Shown here: piece after piece, positions 56,475 through 64,000 of the stretch
How the letters are laid out: each line of letters starts with the position of its first letter
Numbering within the stretch: the first letter of the stretch is position 1
Source: Adiantum capillus-veneris
Lineage: Eukaryota > Streptophyta > Polypodiopsida > Polypodiales > Pteridaceae
Direction of reading: 5' to 3'
Assembly (NCBI GenBank): GCA_014529385.2
Contig: CM043967.1
Span: 3,250,001-3,314,000 of the forward strand
Length of the DNA: 64,000 bases
Position numbers and translations under genes: made by a program
Notes under the pieces: model-generated
Database searches by the model: none
What the model was told of the DNA's origin: nothing
The model's input: only the letters and a program-made list of their open reading frames with translations

Positions 56475-56572
<98 letters not shown>
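56228..56572. repeat. (CT)n and (CA)n microsatellite cluster
   Basis: CT tracts at 56228-56272 and 56352-56388 and a 90-bp CA tract at 56484-56572. The cluster marks a sharp boundary. To its right dinucleotide repeats almost vanish. Confidence 0.93.
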
Positions 56573-56573
<1 letters not shown>

Positions 56574-56637
56574 CATGACATGGGTTCTTCCACTCGACAA
56601 AAAAGCTTGGCTGATAATTATTTTGGGATCCCTTCAT

Positions 56638-57153
56638 CTACATCTCTATTATGCCGCCCATTACATGATCACACAAATAGCTGTCACAGTAAAAGTATGT
56701 GTTTGGACGCTCAGCTAAAGGTAGGATACGAGTCGCCAAGGCTACCCCATACTCCCGAGTGCGGGGAGTACTGTTAAAATATCCTCTTAGTGGATGGCCA
56801 TAACTACGATACAAAAAAATCTTATGAGGAGGTAGGAATTGGGCTAGCGGGTATAACCGATATGAAAAACCTTGCTTTATTGAATGTTCTATGTAATAAT
56901 ATTGTAGCCCTAGGCCCAGAGCCTCAGTAACCATCGCCAATCGGACATTGTTCCTGAAATGCTCACGACCCCAAAGGGTCCCACGTGTCACTCGGTCCTG
57001 ATATGTCTACCACTTAGTTTGGGAAACAGAGGTTCCTAATTGCGGAAATAGATGAAGTTCATAACGGAGTAACGTTGCTCTCCGAGTAGATTCAATTGAC
57101 AGATAAAGATGTGCAGTTGCTATGGAAAAAACCTGTTCTTGACTGTATGCCAT
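56638..57153 (-). pseudogene. Unrecognised 171-codon frame with one stop
   Basis: The minus-strand frame starts MAYSQEQVFSIATAHLYLSI and runs to a stop at 56638 with a single in-frame TAG (57007-57009). It contains EHFRNNVRLAMVTEALGLGL and LYPLAQFLPPHKIFLYRSYG. Composition is protein-like rather than low-complexity. I know no matching family. It lies in the same compositional domain as the reverse transcriptase and could be part of that element or of another decayed element. Confidence 0.3.
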
Positions 57154-57938
57154 AATATGTTAGATACACCGGGTGAGCAAATTAGCTGGAGATGCTAACT
57201 CCGGAAAAGTTACTCTGGACTCGGTTTTTGTAAAAATATCACCTGTCTTTTATAGACCCACTTTATGACTCCTAGACCAAATTGGAAATAATAAAGATTA
57301 CCCAAAATTGATTAAACTCTCACCTTTAAGATTGGCGCATGTATATTTTACCCTAGTGGATAGCTGTATGACATAAGCTTACTGTAGGGTTGGGGAAGTA
57401 TGTGTAACCTGCTGTGTATGATCATCCAAGGCTAGGTACAATAACTCGTAACAAATTACGGAATGGGTATCGACTATGGGAATAGATTGTTATCTGTTTC
57501 CATGGTGATGTGGGGGACAGTATGACCTGTCCTTGCATTTAACTGAAAACTATCTTTACATTGTACATAAAAAGCTCTATAGCGGTTTAAGTAGTCTCTG
57601 CATTAATTTTTTGTGCTTCCTACTGCACGTCACCGCCTGTGTACTGGGGTGTGGGTCTGCAGCCGAATAGAGTAGCGGATGTGGCGCGACGTGGCCTGTA
57701 ACCTCCGAATCTTTGCCTGGGGGTAATCCCTGAGAATATGCCCTTATTGGCGACCTCGATTGTGGGTAACATGTCCAACTCGGTGTCGCGTCTTCTGCAG
57801 ATGGGCATAAACAAGTATAAAAGACTCACAAGGTGAGTACTCATACTCACTTATCAGCGTGCTCTGTTATCACCTCTGTGTGTGTGTGTGTGTTCTAAAC
57901 TATGTGAGTAAATATCTACTGACTGCTGTGAGCTCAAC
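57154..57938. other. No gene recognised
   Basis: A 76-codon minus frame at 57620-57850 and a short GT tract near 57880. Nothing identifiable. Confidence 0.35.
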
Positions 57939-58085
57939 ATGCCGAAAAAGACTGAGAAGGGGATTGTGGGGGCTTCTTCGTCTCCTAATCTACAGGTTAA
58001 CAAAAAATTGTTTGTTCTCGAGTCTGTTGAAAGATATTATGAGCCGGAATATGTGGCTATGTTGAAAGAGCTTGTTTCTTTGTAA
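57939..58085 (+). CDS. Small unrecognised ORF, 48 codons
   Basis: ATG to TAA reads MPKKTEKGIVGASSSPNLQV and ends VAMLKELVSL. It is Lys/Glu-rich and looks protein-like, but it is short and has no family. It could be a 5' exon or a chance frame. Confidence 0.2.
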   Translation: MPKKTEKGIVGASSSPNLQVNKKLFVLESVERYYEPEYVAMLKELVSL

Positions 58086-60240
58086 AATGAAATGTTTTGA
58101 AACAACATTATTCAGTCTGTCCTTTTATAAAAGAACCACGTTCTGGAAAACGGTCTCTTTCTGGTTTATGGGAAGGAATGAGAGTAGCATATAGCTAAGA
58201 ATCATCAGGATTTTTACTATAGGTTTGCTTTATGACAGATGGGAAGTAGTGAGTCTCCATGAATAATATTGTTGGTTTCCGTGAAATAAGCGGTGTGTCG
58301 AACAAAATCTGGGTTCTGTAAACTGTTTTTTGGATGAGATAATATCTATCCCTATCGGTAAAAAAGTGCCAGGTTTCGAGTGTATTTTAATGTATGGCTG
58401 TACTGATTATTGGATGGCATGGTGTCTAATGGGAAATGGTATGTCTATGATGCTGTTTTTTTAGCTTCTCAATAGAAGGTAAGCACTTATGAATGGGATA
58501 CTTCAGGGCTTTGAATAAATCTGGAATTTCACATAAAATTTATAAAAAAAACTCAAAACAGTGAGCTGTAATGTTCGGTTACCTTGGTAAGTTGTAATAC
58601 AATTGAGTTGAAGTACTCTGGGTAAGTTGACATATCTTAGACTGATTTGTTTTTTAGTGTAGATGCCTATTTTACTGAATCAGCTAAAAGTTATTTTGAA
58701 TTTGCTGAATACTGGATTCGGATGTGTAGCCCTATCTTCTGATATTCTATAGGAATTGAGTGGCATCACATACCGGATTGTGGTAGTAAATAGCTGGTTT
58801 CAAATTTACTCGGTCTTTTTTACCATAATACATCACATGCTTGGAAGATTAGTGAAAGTTTTTGGTGTCTTATCAATGATTCAACGTAGTGGCTGATTTC
58901 TACTGACCATGGTTGGTTTGACCCTCGGTTATTCAATAAAATATGCTTGCCATCATCTGCTTGCTTCTTATTCTCACTCAAGTATATATGAACTGGTCTT
59001 TACCTACCATCTTGGAGTATATACAACAAAAAGCTTCTAGTGGGTTGGTTTAAAAAGTTATTGATATTATAAGGAATGTCATAATTTTCCCTTTAGCTGA
59101 TCCGAGCTGGTTACTTTTACGTCATTTCTTTCTCGGACGATGTCTGAACTGGCTCTAAGGGACTGAGTTGTCTAGATTATTATGGTATGAAATACAGTTT
59201 ATAGCTGGCTTGGGGTAAGAGTATGTCAGACATGACATAATAACATAGATATTTCTTGATAAAGGAAGTGAATATAACTAAACAAAAAAAGGGGGGCTCT
59301 GGTTTGTAAATTGGTAAATACTTAGATGTTTTGTTTTTTTTTTTGGGATATCTCAGCTTGTTTATAAAATGGTTCTTAAAATAAGATCAGCTCCAAAAGA
59401 TTTTTTTTATATTTCAAACTACAAGGAAGTGGTGGTCCTTAATAAACTGAGATCTGGCTCTAGATTGCTTGTGCCTACCTCTATAGAGCGAAATTCTCTC
59501 CAATCTGATTAGAGAAGAAGTTCTTTTAAGTTTTGATAATCTCCCTAAAAAACTCCTAAAATCTTAGGATTGGCAAAGAAAGTTTTTTTTTTAAAATATA
59601 ATTGAGAAATAACCAGATATATAGCTGCTCTATGGGGTTTTCACTTTCCTTTATCAGATTGGCAAAAAAGCCAAGGAACTTTTTTTATCTAAAATAACAA
59701 AATACAAGTTAAGAATTGTGTTTTTTTATGGTGACATGGATAACAATTGGGATGCCCAGCATCAACTGCGTACAGTCACGTGCTAACGAATTATTTTCTT
59801 GTGGCTATGGGTGCAGGTGAGGGCTACCTTCCTTGATTAAAACATTCTGTTCTTAACATATGGAGGATCTCTTAACGTGAAGCAAAATTTCCCAGACTTT
59901 GGGTTTGCGGGTTCCTGCGCTATATTTTGTTATCTTCATTACCTTGTACAAAATTTATTTTCAACTGCAAATAAATTACTGTACAAATCCATTGTATTAT
60001 TCTAGAATTGTTGTTCTGTGAACAGATAGTGTTCGTTTGCGTATATATATAGATTTAGAACTGCTACACACACAATAAACGTAAAAGAGAGATTTACTTG
60101 GTTGTTGATATCTCTCAGACAATGACTCTAGAAATAATCGCCTATTATAGTATAATTTATTATACTCTAGTAGGCTGGGGTGCTATCACACAGTCTCACT
60201 GGTTCTTTTTAACCTGACTGGTGAAAGGTTGCTAGCACGA
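58086..60240. other. AT-rich sequence, no gene seen
   Basis: About 2.1 kb without a frame worth reporting or a recognised repeat. A tatatatata stretch (60041-60050) and a 34-bp inverted repeat (CCTATTATAGTATAA.., 60141-60174) lie just before the retroelement coding region and may belong to its promoter or leader. Confidence 0.4.
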
Positions 60241-61924
60241 CCATTCCACTCTATATTCATGATTCTCATTCTCACTTTACTTTAATTACTATCATTTCAC
60301 AAGCTATTACTTCTGTTTACGAGGTTTTGGGAAAGCTCACTGCAAGAATTAAAGTCTGCTCTGACCCAGAGAAAAGAGCTCTGATTTTGAAGAAGTTATG
60401 ACTTGCTAAAGAAATAGAAAAGACCTTCCCTAATATCTCGCTTAGGATTAGGCCTTATCTTCATAGGGCTATAAAATTCAAAAAGATGTAACTCTATGTA
60501 TTAGATCTTCAGATCTACTCAACTCCTCCAAAAATACGAAAATCTATCTACTGTTAATTTTGCAAATTGTTTCCCTTTCCCAAGGGCTCACTCTTCCTGT
60601 GGAATCCCTTTCTCTTGCTTCTCTTCTTGTACTGAAATGTATACAAGATAGAGAAGCCTCTGCCTTAATATTTGATGCTTCGAAGGAGTCTAGTATGTCT
60701 CTTGTCCAACTTATTTCATTTGACCTCTGGGTAAAAGTACTAGCTCTCCTTGTTAAGAATAAATATGATGGTATCAACCTTCTGATGGGATTTACTTCTA
60801 ATCTGGCTGGTCTTTCCAAAACCCATATTCAGGACTTAGCATCATTCTCTTCCAAAGGCTCTGAACTATCCAATCTTCTTAGAAAATTTTGTGGGCTTAG
60901 TCCCATCTTTGTTACGGCTCCCTCTACTCCTATAGTCCCTCCACCGAATAGCCTCTTTTGTAGAGATGCAGTTGCATTAGAAGCTGTAAAAGAATTTCGG
61001 AAGGACCTTTGTTAACCCAGTGAAGCTTCGCTTTTGGATATGGTACCGAAAGTCACTAGGGCCTTTCCTTTTCTACTATCACGACAAATTGAGGTAGAAT
61101 CCTTGGGGGTAGAGCACAGGCTGTGGATGTTCCTAAATAAAGGATTTCTTGCACCCATTTCTATGGAAACCTGGGTCTTCCTTGCCAACCTAGCCCTTGC
61201 TACTATTGAAGAATGCAAACTTAAAGTTTTTGAAGGGATCCAGCTCTTGGATAAAGGAGATCTAATTAAAGCTCCATTCAATATGAGTTTCCTTGATGAT
61301 AAAAAATGTTGTTCGAATACAGGTTTATATGCAAGAACCAAAGGAGCGACGACCTTTAGTAAAAGTAATGGTGATTACTACACTGAGACAGTGTGGAAGG
61401 TTTTCAGGCCTTACCTTAAGTGTGCTTGAAAATTTTTAGACTCCAAAGCTGCTTGCGAGTCAAGCATCATTTGGTTTGACCATGCTATTTGGTACGCCCT
61501 CAACAATCTGCCTAGTATCTTTCCTGACAAAGCGGAAGAATTTCACCTTTCCCTCTTTTGCTCATGGCTTGGTGGACAAGCTAAGGATCTGGTCTTAGCT
61601 CAAATCGCCTTTATTTAGTACAGATCGATTATGTGTGACACACTTGAAGAGCTTGGATCAGATGGGTGTGGTACTCTGCTAACCACTTATGGTAGCTTTA
61701 AAGGAATCAAAAGTATGGTTGGGCAAATCAAACCTAATATTGAAGATGATGAATCTCAAGTTTCCAAACGACCTAATACTCTTGTCTCTCCGGCGGCGTC
61801 TTACACCTCTTTCTTAACTCCCTCCTCGAGTGAATCTATTTTTGGGAGAGGGAGAGGGAGAGGTAGAAGTTATGTTAGAGGACGGGGTAGAAACCTACCA
61901 ATCAGAAACCTTTTGGATATGTAA
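60240..61924 (+). pseudogene. Gag-like ORF1 with RG-rich C-terminus
   Basis: Three collinear frames (60560-61015, 61034-61429, 61631-61924) share one reading frame interrupted by stops at 61013, 61427 and about 61617, so they were one ORF of about 450 codons. A further coding-like stretch (AITSVYEVLGKLTARIKVCS, about 60303) lies upstream in another frame. The middle has VTRAFPFLLSRQIEVESLG and ANLALATIEECKLKVFEGIQ. The end has FGRGRGRGRSYVRGRGRN, a likely RNA-binding tail. The arrangement before an RT suggests a nucleocapsid-type protein. I recognise no named family. Confidence 0.55.
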
Positions 61925-63907
61925 TATGCAAGTACGAAGGAATGCGTGTGGAAGACTTTACCTACCTCCAAAGGAAGAAGTGTGTAATAAGATAATCTCA
62001 CATTGCTTGTTTACTAGCAAGATTTTGGATTTCTTTACTCCCCAAGCTATTTTCTCAGAATGTTTTGGACATATTTTTGGATCTAATCTATTACTAAAGG
62101 ATGTGATGTTTGGATGGAAATACTCGCCACCTAATAAGAATCTTTTTTATTCAAATGAATTTCTCCATAATAATATGATTCCTATCTGCTCTGGTCATCT
62201 ATTTCAAAAATTCTGTAAAAGTTTCACTAACTTTGGATTACATGTTTGTACTTCTAACTTAGAAATCATTTCAGATCCATATGTAAGGAGCCTCTTGAGT
62301 AAAGGCTTGAATCATATTCCTCCTTTTCCATTAAATCCTCAAATTGCCTTATTGGTGCTACTTGAATGCCTGGCCGACTTGGCCTTAAAACTCCAACTGG
62401 AGGAGGAAGTTCACTTCCAACTTACCTCAACACTCAAAGAATTTTTTTGGAAAAAGATCAGTCTTATGCCACAAGTATGGCTAAGTACTGATACTACCTG
62501 GCTTACGCCTAAAATTAAGACCTCTATTTTTGACTCTAAGAAGAAATGGCTCATTATTGGCCTAGATAAAGCCTCAAATGCTGCGTCCTTTATATGTAAA
62601 AGATTAGCATTTGAGGCTACCAATTCAAGACTCAATAGTAAGGATTTTCTTAAACTTGAGAACTCTCCGCTTTGTATAGCTACACTATTAAATAATGAAT
62701 TATCAGGACTTGGTTATTGTCCTAACTCTTTGAAAATTCCTATACTCTTCCCAACTTATAAGAATCATAAGCATAAATTTAGATGGATTCTGACGCATCC
62801 AATAGCCTGTTTTCTTGTGTTACGAATGACATCACCCACTGCTTAAATTTTGTTCTACTAGAAATTGAAGATATATGTGCCATCAAACATAGAGATATAA
62901 AAAGATTCAGAAATATAGATTATTGCTCTTTTTGGGTCATAAAAAATGCAACTGAGGTGTCTATCAACCTCCCAGAAAACATTTTCTCTATCTTCACGGT
63001 AGACATAATTCAATGTTATAAAAATATCCCTTAAATGGACCATATGGGCTTGTTAATACCTTATCTAGTTTTATATAGATTGCCTTTTCCCACAGAAAGA
63101 AACTTGGGTATACATGCATCTCACTAAAGGGGAATAAAGGATGGGTGGGTGAAAAAATCGAATAAGTCTACACCTTTCATCTTTAAAGAGGATGATTTAT
63201 ATAAGTATATCTTTTGGCTACTTAATAACAATTGTATCCAAGTAGGTGATACCTGCTACAAACAAATTTTTGGGATCCCAATGGGATTTGCATGCTCTCC
63301 GATTATGTGTAATCTCTATCTTTGTTACTTTGAATACCAGTGGCTCTTAAAAATATTAAATAACCCGGCTAGTACTTCGTTACTCACACACTTTGAACAT
63401 TTGTTCAGATTTATGGATGACCTGTGTAGCCTTAATAATCCTATGTTTGAGGTTAATCTTAAAGATATATATCCACCTTGCCTTAATATTGAACCTACAT
63501 TCTCTGATAGAGTTCTATGGCAGGATAAATGGGTAATTTCTAGGACGCACTTCCTGAATATTGAGTTTACTTTGATTCCCCCATTCTTGGGAAATTTTTA
63601 TACTCACTTTTTTTGTTAAAGAGAAAAGCTCAAGCTTGTGTCCTCAGAATTTACAAAGAGGAAAAGCAATAGACCCTTCAAGAATTCTCTACACACTTGT
63701 CTAGGAATGCTTTTTCTTATAATGTATGCCTCATCTGACTGTTTTATAGCATATGAAGAAATCAATACTCTGATTACCAAGTTCATTAATAATCCGTTTA
63801 CAAAAATAGACCTCATTGCATGTATCTGCAATTCCCTAAAAAAACACAATTGGACTTGCCTTAAGTTTGACTTACAAAATTTGATAAGTCTCCTTAAATC
63901 AGAATAA
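61830..63907 (+). pseudogene. Reverse transcriptase, Penelope-related IPMG/FMDD type
   Basis: It starts in a frame overlapping ORF1 by about 95 nt. The N-terminal part has SNLEIISDPYVRSLLSKGLN and GLDKASNAASFICKRL (compare the DKG/DKA motif), then PILFPTYKNHKHKFRWIL (compare LPKLHK..RPI). A frameshift near 62800-62840 follows. Motif A is IFTVDIIQCYKNIP, motif B KQIFGIPMGFACSPIMCNLY and motif C LFRFMDDLCSLNNPMFEV. A thumb-like region ends KHNWTCLKFDLQN. Stops occur at 63032, about 63127 and 63617. Both catalytic Asp of motif C are intact. The motifs match a widespread RT group allied to Penelope-like elements rather than LINE, copia or gypsy. Confidence 0.75.
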
Positions 63908-63950
63908 ATTTAACTACAACATCGCATGTCGCAAATTAATAAAAACACTT

Positions 63951-63994
63951 CCTGAGGTAGTAAGCCCCTATTCTATGGGGTCTACTACCTCATA
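63951..63994. other. Strong hairpin after the RT ORF
   Basis: TGAGGTAGTAAGCCCC (63953-63968) pairs with GGGGTCTACTACCTCA (63977-63992), with one mismatch, one G-T wobble and an 8-nt loop. Being 45 bp past the RT stop, it could be the element's 3' recognition structure. Any continuation lies outside the window. Confidence 0.75.
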
Positions 63995-64000
63995 GGATAT

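Larger units (their letters stand above)
60240..64000 (+). mobile_element. Decayed retroelement with Penelope-related RT
   Basis: Plus strand, running off the window. It has a gag-like ORF1 with an RG-rich end (about 60240-61924), an overlapping RT ORF (61830-63907) and a 3' hairpin (63951-63994). Six or more stops and two frameshifts show it is inactive. No LTR, GIY-YIG endonuclease or tyrosine recombinase is visible inside the window. The RT type decides the identification. Confidence 0.7.

Noticed and set aside
55790-56718. 130-144 codon plus-strand frames rich in Ser, Leu, His and Thr
   Set aside because: Low-complexity CT/CA DNA is open in several frames at once; there is no conserved block.
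57620-57850. 76-codon minus frame
   Set aside because: No motif and no continuation in the neighbouring sequence; too short to support.
63953-63962. TGAGGTAGTA, identical to the start of the animal let-7 small RNA
   Set aside because: A 10-base match is expected by chance, the rest of the sequence differs, and the genome is a plant's.

Overview
The window reads as nuclear DNA of a land plant with a large, transposon-filled genome. I infer a seed-free vascular plant such as a fern, but not firmly. The evidence is one intron-containing plant cytochrome P450 of the CYP72 clan, stacked plant-type Ty3/gypsy (chromovirus), Ty1/copia and LINE copies, copia priming from initiator tRNA-Met, introns up to 14 kb packed with retroelements, and extreme density of (GT)n(GA)n microsatellites. 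There are no bacterial-style operons, rRNA genes or CRISPR arrays.

Layout. 1-12 kb: no recognisable gene. A 4.3 kb segment (3355-7640) recurs at 9623-11920 without 1.9 kb of its middle, and both the deletion junction and the outer end lie in microsatellites. 13-14.2 kb and 18.3-21.6 kb: two copies of one LINE family on the minus strand. Between them lies a 1.57 kb fold-back (15733-17300) with arms of about 670 bp and a microsatellite loop. 21.7-23.0 kb: decayed gypsy gag.

23338-49063: one P450 gene in five exons on the plus strand. The spliced frame is open across all junctions (about 541 codons) and carries the membrane anchor, I-helix, ExxR, PxRF and haem-cysteine motifs. Intron 2 (14.2 kb) holds an ORF1-only LINE derivative, an internally deleted LINE split by two solo LTRs that each have a perfect 5-bp target duplication, LTR fragments, and a chromovirus on the opposite strand with gag in permuted order and a hAT-like insertion in its pol. 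Intron 3 (9.4 kb) holds a LINE tail fused to a truncated copia element, another ORF1-only LINE piece, and a nest of LTRs of one family, one inside another.

49-56.6 kb: decayed copia gag broken by a duplicated poly-G/tRNA-like unit, then microsatellites and short tandem repeats. 56.6-64 kb: a different compositional domain with almost no GA/GT microsatellites. It holds a decayed retroelement with a gag-like ORF1 (RG-rich tail) and a reverse transcriptase of an unusual Penelope-related type (IPMG and FMDD motifs), followed by a strong hairpin at the window edge. This is the best candidate for a poorly described system here.

The P450 is the only apparently functional host gene. Everything else is mobile or repetitive, and the mobile elements explain the gene's size.
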